This document shows, piece after piece, positions 1 to 9,600 of a DNA stretch of 64,000 nt. This stretch comes from Methylobacterium sp. E-066 (GTDB taxonomy: Bacteria; Pseudomonadota; Alphaproteobacteria; Rhizobiales; Beijerinckiaceae). The stretch lies in assembly GCF_022829635.1 (NCBI RefSeq), contig NZ_JAKSYO010000096.1, positions 62,001 through 126,000 on the forward strand, read 5' to 3'. A program made the position numbers and the translations under genes. The first letter of the stretch is position 1; each line of letters opens with the position of its first letter. The notes beneath the pieces are model-generated. The model searched no databases and was not told the DNA's origin. It worked only from the letters and a program-made list of their open reading frames with translations.

Positions 1-1
1 C

Positions 2-178
2 GGGGCGGTGTTCGACTTCGTCCACCTCCATGCCGGCGGCTGGTCCTGGTACGTGTTCAACGTCGCCGATGCGGCCATCGTCGCCGGGGTGATCGGCCTG
101 ATTCTCGACAGCCTGAGTCCAGCCGGACGCAGTACGCCGAACGACGCCGCCCGGAACGGATCGGCGCCGCGCCCGTGA
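2..178 (+). CDS. lspA: Lipoprotein signal peptidase II, C-terminal fragment (cut by window edge)
   Basis: This is the last 58 codons of a gene that begins before the window. The translation has a DFV stretch, a WYVFNVADA stretch and a following hydrophobic segment. These match the last catalytic-Asp region (FNxAD) and final membrane helix of type II signal peptidase, the inner-membrane aspartic protease that trims prolipoproteins. A short polar tail follows the last helix. It lies just upstream of a secreted BamF-like protein and two M16 peptidases, an order I recall from other alphaproteobacteria. The call rests on a short fragment, but the motif is characteristic. Confidence 0.82.
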   Translation, partial: GAVFDFVHLHAGGWSWYVFNVADAAIVAGVIGLILDSLSPAGRSTPNDAARNGSAPRP

Positions 179-338
179 TTCCTGCAACACATAGGCCCTG
201 CCCGCTCCAAGCCTCTGGTGCGATGCGGTCAAGGCGCCATACGATCGCCGGAAACCGGTCTCAGGCCGGGACCCGTCGGATCAGGCCGCGTCGCGGCCGT
301 CCCCGCGCCGGATTCCCGGCCGGAACCCGTGAGGCAGC

Positions 339-1001
339 ATGACCGGGCACCGCAGGCTTCGTCTCATCCTCCCCGCCGCGGTCGCGCTGGCGCCGCTGCT
401 GACCTGCGGCGCGCAGGCGCAGGAGCGCGGCGAGTTCATGCGCGACGCGCTCTCCGGCATCGGCCTCCTGGAGAAGCGCCAGGACCCGATCGACTATCAC
501 GAGCGCCCGCCGCTGGTGATGCCGCCCAAGCTCGACGGCAAGGCCCTGCCCCAGCCCCGGGCCCGCTCCACCGGCACCGCCTGGCCGAAGGATCCCGAGA
601 TCGCCGAGCGCGAGCGCGCCGCCACCGAGCGGCGCCTGCCCAAGGGCAGCCAGGCTCAGGGGCGCTACGACGACAACAACGCCACCCTGTCGGTGGACGA
701 GATCCGCAACGGCCGGCGCGCCGGCGCGAGTGTCACCACCGAGGCCGAGCGCAAGCCGGGCGATACCAACCGCGACGACAGCCTGCTCAGCCCGTTCGAC
801 CTGCTGAAGGGCAAGAGCGCCAATGCCGAGCCCTCGGATGTCGAGCCGGCCCGGGACATCCTGACCGACCCGCCCACCGGCTACCGCCAATCCCCGAAGA
901 AGCTGGCCCAGCCGCCGTCGCGGGACCCGATCAACAACGCCAGCCGCGAGCGCGACGAGGCCGACCCCCGGGCCTATCAGCGTCAGCGCGCCCAGCAGTA
1001 A
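339..1001 (+). CDS. Secreted BamF-like (DUF3035-like) protein
   Basis: A 220-residue exported protein. Residues 1-27 form a signal peptide ending AQA before QE. A Cys at residue 23 lies in LLTC, but Thr at -1 is a poor lipobox, so type I cleavage looks likelier than lipidation. The mature part is polar and proline-rich. It contains an RPPLVMPP stretch near residues 57-64, followed by more prolines, which resembles the 'xPLxxPPxxxLPxP' signature of DUF3035/BamF, an outer-membrane assembly-associated family in alphaproteobacteria. The position between lspA and paired M16 peptidases supports this. The family assignment is inference from pattern and context; export is well supported. Confidence 0.6.
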   Translation: MTGHRRLRLILPAAVALAPLLTCGAQAQERGEFMRDALSGIGLLEKRQDPIDYHERPPLVMPPKLDGKALPQPRARSTGTAWPKDPEIAERERAATERRLPKGSQAQGRYDDNNATLSVDEIRNGRRAGASVTTEAERKPGDTNRDDSLLSPFDLLKGKSANAEPSDVEPARDILTDPPTGYRQSPKKLAQPPSRDPINNASRERDEADPRAYQRQRAQQ

Positions 1002-1161
1002 CCATCAAGCTGTGGCGCTGTTGCAACGGCGTCCCGGCATGGCAACATGACAACTCTGTCCCGGTACGGCTCTTGCCGGCCGGAGACGCGGACGGCCCCG
1101 ATCCATCCTGGCGTCCCGCCAAGGGGGGCGTCGGGAACGGGGCCGGCAAAAGGAAAGCGGA

Positions 1162-2571
1162 ATGCACCTGTTCAGGAAGGCGACGCCCACCCTCTTCCCG
1201 CTGCGTCCGGGCTCGCCGTACGGCGGCAGCGCCGGCCGGGGCGAGGCCGCGCCGTTCGGGCGCTCCGAGGCGGGCGGACCGGAGGTCACGGCCTTCACCC
1301 TCGACAACGGCCTCGACGTGGTGGTGGTGCCCGATCACCGGGCGCCGGTCGCGACCCACATGATCTGGTATCGCAACGGCTCGGCCGATGATCCGTTGGG
1401 CCAGTCGGGCATCGCCCACTTCCTCGAGCACCTGATGTTCAAGGGCACCGAGACGCACCCGGTGGGCGCCTTCTCCAAGGCCGTCTCGGGCCTCGGCGGC
1501 CAGGAGAACGCCTTCACCAGCTACGACTACACCGCCTATTTCCAGCGGGTCGCCCGCGACCATCTCGGCACCATGATGGCGTTCGAGGCCGACCGCATGA
1601 GCGGCCTCGTCCTCGACGACGCCGTGGTCGCGCCCGAGCGCGACGTGGTGCTGGAGGAGCGGCGCATGCGGGTCGAGACCGACCCCTCCGCCCAGCTCTC
1701 CGAGGCGATGGCCGCCTCGCTGTTCGTGCATCACCCCTACGGCATCCCGATAATCGGCTGGATGCACGAGATCGAGGGCCTGAACCGCGAGCACGCGCTG
1801 GCCTATTACAAGCGCTTCTACACCCCCGAGAACGCGATCCTGGTGGTGGCCGGCGACGTGACCCCGGACGAGGTCCGCCGTCTCGCCGACGAGACCTACG
1901 GCCGCGTCGCCCCCCAGGGCGCCCGGCCCGAGCGTCTGCGGGCGCGCGAGCCCGAGCCCAAGGCCCTGCGCCGGGTCGCGGTCGCCGACCCGAAGGTCGA
2001 GCAGCCGACCCTGCAGCGGCTCTACCTGACCCCCTCCTGCATCACCGCCCGCGACGGCGGCTGCCACGACCTCGAGCTGCTGGCCGAGGTGCTGGGCGGC
2101 GGCTCGACCTCCTACCTCTACCGCAAGCTGGTCATGGAGACCGGCCTCGCGGTGAATGCCGGCGCCTGGTACATGGGCTCGGCGATCGACGAGACCCGGT
2201 TCTCGGTCTACGCGGTGCCGGCCGAGGGCGTCTCCCTGGAGGCGCTGGAGGAGGCCGTGGACAAGATCCTGCGCCGCGCCCCCGCGGAGGCCTTGGGCAC
2301 CGAGGCGATCGAGCGCGCCAAGACCCGGCTCGTGGCCGAGACTGTCTACTCCTCCGACAGCCAGTCCTCGCTCGCCCGGATCTACGGCTCGGCGCTGGCG
2401 ATCGGCGAGACCATCGAGGAGGTCCGCCGCTGGCCGACCGATATCGAGGCGGTCTCGCAGGAGCGCCTCAAGGCCGCCGCCGAGCGCTGGCTGACGCCGT
2501 CCCGCTCGGTCACCGGCTACCTGACCAAGGCTCAGGACCCCGACGCCCCGGTGGCGATGGCCGCGGAGTAG
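1162..2571 (+). CDS. M16 family zinc metallopeptidase (active subunit type)
   Basis: 469 residues of the pitrilysin/mitochondrial-processing-peptidase family. The inverted zinc motif HFLEH is at residues 86-90, and a distal glutamate lies in the VVLEERR segment (E165/E166), about the right spacing to complete the zinc site. The C-terminal half has the second M16 fold with the LGGGSTSYLYRKL element. The ATG is preceded by an AAAGGAAAG ribosome-binding site. The next gene encodes a second M16 protein without the zinc motif, so the two probably form an active/inactive heterodimer, as in MPP beta/alpha. No clear signal peptide is seen although bacterial homologues are usually called periplasmic; location is uncertain. 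Confidence 0.92.
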   Translation: MHLFRKATPTLFPLRPGSPYGGSAGRGEAAPFGRSEAGGPEVTAFTLDNGLDVVVVPDHRAPVATHMIWYRNGSADDPLGQSGIAHFLEHLMFKGTETHPVGAFSKAVSGLGGQENAFTSYDYTAYFQRVARDHLGTMMAFEADRMSGLVLDDAVVAPERDVVLEERRMRVETDPSAQLSEAMAASLFVHHPYGIPIIGWMHEIEGLNREHALAYYKRFYTPENAILVVAGDVTPDEVRRLADETYGRVAPQGARPERLRAREPEPKALRRVAVADPKVEQPTLQRLYLTPSCITARDGGCHDLELLAEVLGGGSTSYLYRKLVMETGLAVNAGAWYMGSAIDETRFSVYAVPAEGVSLEALEEAVDKILRRAPAEALGTEAIERAKTRLVAETVYSSDSQSSLARIYGSALAIGETIEEVRRWPTDIEAVSQERLKAAAERWLTPSRSVTGYLTKAQDPDAPVAMAAE

Positions 2572-2583
2572 TTCTTCGGGCGC

Positions 2584-2617
2584 GTCCCGGCGGGCGGTTT
2601 TTTAGCCCCGCCGGGAC
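2584..2617. other. Perfect 11-bp hairpin between the two M16 genes
   Basis: The arms GTCCCGGCGGG (2584-2594) and CCCGCCGGGAC (2607-2617) are perfectly complementary around a 12-base loop that contains six T. It lies just after the stop of the first M16 gene and about 64 bases before the second start. It could slow transcription or protect the upstream mRNA and so set the ratio of the two subunits. The T-run is in the loop rather than after the stem, so it is not a standard terminator. Confidence 0.5.
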
Positions 2618-2680
2618 CTGCATCAGGCCGTGAGCGTCGACCGGCTCCGCCGCCCGTGACACGATAAAAAAGAGGTTCCC

Positions 2681-3973
2681 ATGAGCGTCGCCGAGACCTT
2701 TGTCGACACCGCCGCCCCCGCCAATTCCCCCACCACGGCGCTGCCGGTGACCACCGCCGCCGGCGTCGAGGCGTGGCACGTCGAATCCCCCGTGGTGCCG
2801 ATGATCGCCCTGGCCTTCACCTTCGAGGGCGGTGCCGCGCAGGACCCGGCCGGCAAGGCCGGCTGCGCGCAGATGCTGGCCCGGCTCCTCGACGAGGGCG
2901 CCGGCGACCTCACCTCCGACGCGTTCCAGGAGCGGCTCGCCGCCCGGGCGATCGAGCTGTCCTTCCATGCCGGCCCCGACGCGATCGGCGGCTCGCTCAA
3001 GATGCTGGTCAAGCACGCCGACGAGGGCATCGCGCTCCTCGCCCTGGCGCTCGCCAAGCCCCGCCTCGACCCGGACGCGATCGAGCGCGTCCGCGGCCAA
3101 GTGATCGCCGGCCTGCGCTACCAGCAGAACGATCCGGGCGTGCTGGCCTCGCGCCGGTTCTTCAAGGAGGCGTTCGCCGGCCACCCCTATGCCCGGCCCT
3201 CCTCGGGCACGGTCGAGAGCGTCGCCACGATCACCCGGGACGACCTGCTGGCGATGCATGCCCGCATCATCGGCCGCGGCCGGGTGAAGGTCGCGGCGGT
3301 GGGCGCCATCGGGGCCGAGCAGCTGGCCGAAGGTCTCAACCGCGCCTTCGGGGCCCTGCCCGAGGCCGGGGCGCTGGAGGCGGTGCCGCGCACGGAGGTG
3401 CAGGAACTCGGCCGGCGCATCGTGGTCGATCTCGACGTGCCGCAATCCGTGATCCGCTTCGGCATGGCCGGCGTGGCCTGGCGCGACCCGGACTTCATCC
3501 CGGCCTACGTGCTCAACCACATCCTGGGCGGGGGCGCGTTCACCTCGCGCCTGTTCCAGGAGGTGCGCGAGAAGCGCGGGCTGGCCTACTCGGTCGGGAC
3601 CTCGCTGGTCAGCCACCGCTCCGCCGCGATGACCTGGGGCTACACCGCCACCAAGAACGAGCGCGTCGGCGAGGCCCTGTCGGTGATCGGCGACGAGATC
3701 GGCCGGCTGATCACGGACGGGCCCGACGACGACGAGCTGCAGAAGGCCAAGGACTACCTCACCGGCTCCTACGCGCTCGGCTTCGACACCTCGACCAAGA
3801 TCGCGCACCAGCTGGTGCAGATCGCCTTCGAGGAGCTGGGCATGGATTACATCGCCCGCCGCAACGCCCTGGTCTCGGCCGTGACCCAGGCCGACATCCG
3901 CCGCGCTGCCGCCCGGACTTTTGCGGATGGCCGGATGCTGGTGGTCGCCGCCGGCCGCCCGGTCGGGCTCTGA
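2681..3973 (+). CDS. M16 family peptidase-like protein lacking the zinc motif
   Basis: 430 residues with the M16 fold. The position equivalent to HxxEH reads CAQMLARLLDEGAG, so the zinc ligands and catalytic glutamate are absent. The C-terminal half keeps the GGGAFTSRLFQEVREKRGLAYS element typical of inactive partners that bind and guide substrate. The start ATG follows AAAAAAGAGGTTCCC, a reasonable ribosome-binding site. It lies 109 bases after the active M16 gene and is almost certainly co-transcribed with it. It probably acts as the non-catalytic subunit of a heterodimer. No transport signal is obvious. Confidence 0.9.
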   Translation: MSVAETFVDTAAPANSPTTALPVTTAAGVEAWHVESPVVPMIALAFTFEGGAAQDPAGKAGCAQMLARLLDEGAGDLTSDAFQERLAARAIELSFHAGPDAIGGSLKMLVKHADEGIALLALALAKPRLDPDAIERVRGQVIAGLRYQQNDPGVLASRRFFKEAFAGHPYARPSSGTVESVATITRDDLLAMHARIIGRGRVKVAAVGAIGAEQLAEGLNRAFGALPEAGALEAVPRTEVQELGRRIVVDLDVPQSVIRFGMAGVAWRDPDFIPAYVLNHILGGGAFTSRLFQEVREKRGLAYSVGTSLVSHRSAAMTWGYTATKNERVGEALSVIGDEIGRLITDGPDDDELQKAKDYLTGSYALGFDTSTKIAHQLVQIAFEELGMDYIARRNALVSAVTQADIRRAAARTFADGRMLVVAAGRPVGL

Positions 3974-3976
3974 GGC

Positions 3977-4297
3977 TCAGGCCGCCGCGCGAGCGAGCGG
4001 GGCGATTCGCTCGATCTCCGGACCGAGAGCAAGGCTCAACGTCTCCACCTCGTACTGGCGCTGGAGATTGAGCCAGAACTCCGCGCTCGTGCCGAAATAG
4101 CGGCCGAGGCGCAGAGCCGTGTCCGTCGAGACCCCGATCTGCTCGGCGGCGATCCGCTCGATCCGGGTCCGCGGGACGCGGCAGGCCCGCGCCACCGTGC
4201 CGGCCGACAGGCCGAGGGGGATCAGAAAATCCTCGCGCAGCACCTCGCCGGGATGCAGCGGCGGCAGGACGGTGTCGGTCTCGTACGCGACGGCCAT
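3977..4297 (-). CDS. HigA-type XRE antitoxin, apparently orphan
   Basis: 106 residues starting MAVAYETD. The N-terminus has the HigA signature [17 protein letters not shown] followed by a helix-turn-helix ([18 protein letters not shown]), then the [15 protein letters not shown] segment typical of HigA. HigA represses its own promoter and neutralises the RNase HigB. HigB is normally encoded just upstream, but only about 130 bases separate this start from the oppositely oriented dioxygenase gene, too little for a roughly 90-residue toxin. It is therefore a solitary regulator or a relic. A longer in-frame start exists at 4420, but the added residues are low-quality and run into the neighbour's 5' region. 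Confidence 0.85.
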   Translation of the reverse strand: MAVAYETDTVLPPLHPGEVLREDFLIPLGLSAGTVARACRVPRTRIERIAAEQIGVSTDTALRLGRYFGTSAEFWLNLQRQYEVETLSLALGPEIERIAPLARAAA

Positions 4298-4428
4298 CGG
4301 GTGTCTCCCAGGGGCGTGGGGCTTGGCAGTCTGCCCCCTTACACCCACTGCATTCCAGCCGTGTGCTCGCAACGCCGACGACCGATCCCTACCTGAGGCG
4401 CATCGGAGCGGGACCCCCACGAAAAACC

Positions 4429-5379
4429 ATGCAGCTGACCGGCATCCATCACCTCACCGCGGTGACCGCCCGCGCCGCGGAGAACGTGGCCTTCTACACC
4501 GGCACGCTGGGCCTGCGGCTCGTGAAGAAGACCGTGAACCAGGACGACGTCTCGGCCTATCACCTGTTCTACGCCGACGGGCTGGCGAGCCCCGGCAGCG
4601 ACATCACCTTCTTCGACTGGCCGGCGCCCCGGGAGCGGCGCGGGTCGAACAGCATCACCCGCACCCACCTGCGCGTGCCCGGCGAGGGCGCGGTGGCGTG
4701 GTGGCACGTGCGCCTGCGCGAGGCCGGATCCGTGGTGGCCGAACCCGCCCTGCGCGATGGCCGCCTCACCGTCGATTTCGAGGATCCCGAGGGCCAGCGC
4801 CTCGCCCTGGTCGATGACGGCGGCACCGGCCCGGAGCATCCCTGGGACGCCTCGCCGGTGCCCGCGGCCTACCAGATCCGCGGGCTGGGCCCGATCCGCC
4901 TGTCCGTGCCGGACCCGTCCCGGACGGCCGCCGTGCTGACCGATCTGCTCGGCATGCGCCTGGCGCGCAGCTTCGAGACCGGCGACGGCCCGGTCGAGGT
5001 CTACGCCATGGGCCCCGGCGGCCCGGCCGCCGAGATCCAGCTCCTGGCCGATGCGTCGGCGCCGGCGCAGCAGGGTGCGGGTGCGGTCCACCACGTCGCC
5101 TTCCGCATCCCCGATGCGGATTACGAGGCCTGGGCCGACCGGCTGAAGGCCGCCCGGGTGCCGAGCAGCGGGCCGGTGGACCGCTACTACTTCCGCAGCC
5201 TGTATTTTCGCGAGCCCAACGGCATCCTGTTCGAGATCGCGACCGACGGTCCGGGCTTCACCGCCGACGAGCCCCTGGAGAGCCTGGGCGCGCGCCTCGC
5301 CCTGCCGCCGTTCCTGGAGCCGCGCCGGGCCGCGATCGAGGCGGGGCTGAAGCCGATCCGGCCGGTCACCGCCGGTTAA
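4429..5379 (+). CDS. VOC-family ring-cleaving dioxygenase (MhqO-like)
   Basis: 316 residues starting [13 protein letters not shown]. Two vicinal-oxygen-chelate modules are seen: an N-terminal one with IHHLT (first metal His) and a second with VHHVAFRI near residue 220. Near the end the metal-binding glutamate lies in [13 protein letters not shown]. This layout matches the putative ring-cleaving dioxygenases of the MhqA/MhqO group, implicated in hydroquinone or aromatic detoxification. It stands alone between an orphan HigA and ferredoxin reductase. A longer in-frame start at 4363 is possible, but the ATG at 4429 begins right at the conserved N-terminus. Confidence 0.82.
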   Translation: MQLTGIHHLTAVTARAAENVAFYTGTLGLRLVKKTVNQDDVSAYHLFYADGLASPGSDITFFDWPAPRERRGSNSITRTHLRVPGEGAVAWWHVRLREAGSVVAEPALRDGRLTVDFEDPEGQRLALVDDGGTGPEHPWDASPVPAAYQIRGLGPIRLSVPDPSRTAAVLTDLLGMRLARSFETGDGPVEVYAMGPGGPAAEIQLLADASAPAQQGAGAVHHVAFRIPDADYEAWADRLKAARVPSSGPVDRYYFRSLYFREPNGILFEIATDGPGFTADEPLESLGARLALPPFLEPRRAAIEAGLKPIRPVTAG

Positions 5380-5620
5380 AATATTCGAACGATTCCAGGC
5401 GATTCACTTCTTCCGCAGGTGTGATCCTGACGCGCCTTGACGGGCGTGCTGCAACTGCGAAAGAAGCACCCGACATGTGTTTGACATCCGGATCCCGGCG
5501 CGCCGACGCGTAGGGTCCGACCCCGCGCCCGCGGGGCGGCGACGATCCGCCGAACCTCATGCACCCCGAATCGCCGGGGGCATGGGCCGAGCATCAGAGG
5601 ATTCGAGGACTGATCCGTCG

Positions 5621-6394
5621 ATGAGCAAGTTCTACGAGGAGCGCGTTCTGTCGGTGCATCACTGGACCGAGAACCTGTTCTCGTTCCGCACCACCCGGGA
5701 CCCGGCGTTCCGGTTCCGCAACGGCGAGTTCACCATGATCGGCCTCGAGGTCGAGGGGCGGCCGCTGCTGCGCGCCTATTCGGTGGTCTCGGCCAATTAC
5801 GAGGAGGAGCTCGAGTTCTTCTCGATCAAGGTCCAGGACGGACCGCTGACCTCGAAGCTCCAGCACCTCAAGGTCGGCGACCCGATCATCGTCGGCAAGA
5901 AGCCCACCGGCACCCTCGTGCTCGACAACCTGCTGCCCGGCCGGAACCTCTACCTGCTCGGCACCGGCACGGGGCTGGCCCCGTTCCTGTCGATCATCAA
6001 GGACCCGGAGACCTACGACCGGTTCGAGAAGGTCGTGCTGGTCCATGGCTGCCGCCAGGTCCAGGAGCTGGCCTATGGCGAGACCATCACCGAGTCCCTG
6101 CCCCGCCACGAGTTCCTGGGCGAGATGATCTCGAACCAGCTGATCTACTACCCGACCGTGACCCGCGAGCCGTTCCGCAACCGCGGCCGGATCACCGACC
6201 TGATGGTCTCGGGCAAGCTGTTTGCCGATATCGGCCTGCCGGCGATGTCGGTCGAGGCCGATCGCTTCATGCTGTGCGGCAGCCCCGACATGATCCGCGA
6301 CACCCGCGAGCTGCTCAGCACCGGCGGCTACGAGGAAGGCAACCACGGCGAAGGCGGCCACTACGTGATCGAGAAAGCCTTCGTCGAGAAGTAG
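5621..6394 (+). CDS. fpr: Ferredoxin--NADP+ reductase
   Basis: 257 residues, a flavoprotein moving electrons between NADPH and ferredoxin or flavodoxin in the cytoplasm. Visible motifs are RAYS (FAD binding), GTGTGLAPFLS (NADP pyrophosphate loop), FMLCGSPDMI, and a C-terminus of VIEKAFVEK. The C-terminal extension beyond the usual aromatic residue places it with the bacterial FPR subclass found in Rhodobacter, which is linked to oxidative-stress defence. An upstream in-frame extension (from 5477) has no family similarity; the ATG at 5621 fits the family start. A rho-independent terminator follows immediately. Confidence 0.93.
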   Translation: MSKFYEERVLSVHHWTENLFSFRTTRDPAFRFRNGEFTMIGLEVEGRPLLRAYSVVSANYEEELEFFSIKVQDGPLTSKLQHLKVGDPIIVGKKPTGTLVLDNLLPGRNLYLLGTGTGLAPFLSIIKDPETYDRFEKVVLVHGCRQVQELAYGETITESLPRHEFLGEMISNQLIYYPTVTREPFRNRGRITDLMVSGKLFADIGLPAMSVEADRFMLCGSPDMIRDTRELLSTGGYEEGNHGEGGHYVIEKAFVEK

Positions 6395-6415
6395 TTTTTT
6401 GCGACTTTTGGGTCG

Positions 6416-6447
6416 AGCCCGGTGCGGTCCGCTGCGCCGGGTTTTTT
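6416..6447 (+). terminator. Rho-independent terminator after fpr
   Basis: A GC-rich hairpin (CCCGG ... CCGGG with inner GCGG/CCGC pairing) is followed by six T. It sits 22 bases after the fpr stop codon. Confidence 0.75.
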
Positions 6448-6480
6448 CGCGCCTTTGCGGCAGCGTTCATCTTCCCCCTT

Positions 6481-6572
6481 CGTCATTGCGAGCGCAGCGA
6501 AGCAACCCAGAACAGCGCGCGATCTCAGAAGATGGCGTTTCCCTGGGTTGCTTCGCTGCGCTCGCAATGACG
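6481..6572. repeat. Interspersed palindrome with perfect 30-bp arms (family R6)
   Basis: Left arm 6481-6510 begins CGTCATTGCGAGCGCAGC. Right arm 6543-6572 is its exact reverse complement, with a 32-base loop. The arm sequence belongs to a widespread alphaproteobacterial intergenic palindrome type (CGTCATTGCGAGCG... repeats). It lies between the convergent fpr and asmA-like genes. Confidence 0.9.
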
Positions 6573-6608
6573 GTGCAGGTCGAAAACGTGCCGCCGGACG
6601 GGATGCCG

Positions 6609-9600
6609 CTACCGCTCGCCCTGCGGCACCGCCGGTACGCCGTCCGCGAAGGGGCCGCCGCCGGCGCTGAACAGCTTGCGCAGGAAGCCCGGGGCGATGG
6701 CCGAGAGCGGGTTCACGCTCACATCCGGGGAGGCGAGCTTGCCGGAGACGCGGAAATTGACCGCGAACAGGCCCTCGTTGTGCCCGCCGCCCAGCAGCGG
6801 CCCGAGCAGCGGCAGCTGCGAGGCGACGTTGTTGAGCCCGTAGAGCGGCACGAAGGTCCCGGTCATGTCGGTGCGCTCCCGGCCGGTATCGAGCCAGCCC
6901 GACAGGGTGAAGCCCATCGCGGCGTTGGAGATCGCCGCGTCGCTGAAATCGACCCGGCTGCCGCTGCGCACGAAATTCGCCCGCATCCGGTCGAAGGTGA
7001 CGTCCCCGGCCGCTCGGCCCGGGGCGATCCGACGGCCGCGGGCCGTGTCCGCCTCGGCCGGCTCCGGTCCCTGCGCCATGATGCTGGACAGCGCCGGCTC
7101 GTTGCGGAGCGAGAAGTCGCGGATCTGCACGACGCCGGATTGCGGGCCGTCGTTGAGGCCGATCCCGGCGGTGAGCCGCCCGCCATACATCCGCCGGTAG
7201 ATGTCGACGAAGCGCAACGTCGCGCCGGCATCGGCCGAGTCCACGGCCAGCGTCGGCACGCCGCGCTCGCCGCGGGTGACGGTGGCGGCGAACGGGGCCG
7301 CGCGGAAGCGCCCGGTGATGGTGGCGGCTTTCAGGGTCCGGCCGTGCAGCGACAGCCGCAGGTTGGCGTTGGTCAGCGCCTCGTCGTTGAAGCCCGCCAC
7401 GATCGGCACCTGGATGTCGGCATCGATATCCTTCGGGTTCGCGTCCTTCGCCTCCTTGCCGCCTTTGGCGTCCGGGCCGCCCAGGGACTTGAGGAACGGC
7501 CGCGCATCGACCACCGCGCCGCGGACCAGGACCTTGTAGCCGGTGCCGGTGCGGTCGAGGCTCACCCGCAGGTCGTCCCCCGGGGACAGCTTGACGCTCG
7601 TCAGGTCGGCGCGCTCCAGGCCGCCTTCCGGGCTGATCGTCAGGCTGCCGCGCGCGGAGGCCGGGGCGGCGTCGAGGGCGAAATCGCGCAGCTCGTAGGT
7701 CTGGCCGCTATCGACCAGCGTGAAGCTGACGCGGCCCGGCTTGCCCGCCAGCTTGGTCAGGCCGGGCACCAGCCCGTCGATGCCGGCCTTGGCGAGGTCC
7801 GCCTCGACCCGGATCGGCGGCTTGGCCGTTCCGGGCCGGCCGATCGGCACCACGGCCCGGACCGGGATCGTGCCCGAGAGCTGCGGCGCGGTCGGCAGGC
7901 CCTTCTTGCCGCGTAAGGCATCGTCGAGGGCGAGGTTGACCACCGCCTCGCCGGGCTGGCCGACCTTGGGCTGGCGCAGGTCCACCGAGATGGGGGCGCC
8001 CGCGACCCGGCCGTCGCCCTTCAGCGTGAAGGCGCCGCGGTCGTACAGCAGGGAGAACTTGCCCGAATCCAGCCGGTCCTTGCCCATCACCTTGTCGACC
8101 GAGAGGTCGGAGAGCGTCCCCGACAGGGTCACGGGCAGGTTCGGCAGGTCGGGCACGTGTTTCAGGTCGAGGGGGAAGTCGACCCGCAGGTCGGCGTTGC
8201 CCTTGATCGTGGCCGGGTCGAGATCGACGCTCATCAGGCTTTTGAACAGCTTCGCCTGGAGCACGGAGGCCATGCCGTCCGCGCCCCCGGAGAGCCGCAT
8301 GCCGATCTGCGCCACCACCCGGTCCGGGGTGATCTGCGGGATCACGAAGCTGCCGTCCGAGATCGCCAGCCCGCGGCCGTCCGGTCCGCGCACCTCGGCG
8401 GTCACGTTGCGCACGGTGGTCGAGCGCCCGGTGATCGTCCCGGAGACGTTGCCCTTCACCACGGGCGGCGCGTCGGGAGTGACGTCCAGCGCCGCGTCGG
8501 AGACCCGGAAATCGATATGCACCGCGTCGTCGGGGGCCGGCTCGCCCTTGGTCGCGGCGGCCAGCACCGTGCCGGACATCTTCACGCGGATGTCGACGGA
8601 CTCGATCCGGCCGCGGCGCAACTGGTCCACCAGGTAGGTGCGGGCCGGCGGCGCGATATGCTCCGGCCACAGGCGCAGGCCGGTCCGGACCTCGCCGTCA
8701 TGGCCGAGGATGCGCAGGGTCAGGCCGCCCTCGTCGGCCGTGGTGCCGATCGTGCCGGTGATCACCCCCTGCACGCCCGGGGCGGCAACGTTGAGGGCGT
8801 CGATGGCGATGCCGCCGTCCCGGCCGGTGAGCTGCGCGTCGAGCGCGTCGATCTTCACCGGCGCGTCCTTCGCGGTCGCCCCGCGCAAGGTCGCGTCGCG
8901 ACCCGACAGCGTCGCGGTCCAGGCCGTGGCGGCGTCCGGCGCGCTCTCGGTCCAGGTGCCGGTCAGATGGACGGCGTTGCCGGCCCCCCGGTAGTCCAGC
9001 CCGGTCAGCGACATGACCCGGCCGGCCTCGTCCCAGTTCAGGGTCGCGTCCAGGCTCTCGACCGTGACCGGGTTGAAGTCCTTCTCCTCGATCAGGAAGG
9101 TGCCGTCGCCGGTATGGACCTTGGCGTTCATGGTCGTGATCCGCCCGGCCACCAGGCTCACGTCGGCGCGGGCCGAGAGCTTGAGATCGGTGGTCAGCGG
9201 CAGGCTCGATTGGCCGGAGAGCAGCAGCAGGTCGGGGACCGGCAGGTCGTCCAGGGTGATGACCCCGGAGCGCGCCAGCGGCTTGCCGTCTTGCCCCTTG
9301 CCCTCTTGCCCCTCGCCGGCCTCGCGTAGCGCGCCGCCGAACCGCCACTCGCCATGGGGGCCATCGAGTCGCAACTCGAAGTTGCGGGTGCCGTTCACCG
9401 GATCGCGCCCGAACAGCCCGTTGACCCGGGCGAACACCGCGCGCTCGCGGCCGTCGTCGTCGATCAGCCGCAGGCGCGCGTCGGTGATGCGGGCGCGGTC
9501 GAGGGCGCCGACGACGCCGCTGGAATCCAGCACCACGCCGAAGATCGAGGCCAGGGTCGCCGAGAGCGGCGAGACCTTGCCGCGGGCCTCGTCCACGCTC

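Noticed and set aside
5482..5517. A TTGACA ... TAGGGT promoter before fpr
   Set aside because: The -35-like TTGACA is present but the spacing to the -10-like element is 24 bases, well beyond the usual 16-18.
6399..7916. A long plus-strand frame opposite the AsmA-like gene
   Set aside because: It is a shadow of the minus-strand coding sequence, rich in Arg/Gly/His and lacking domain features; GC-rich DNA gives many such open frames.
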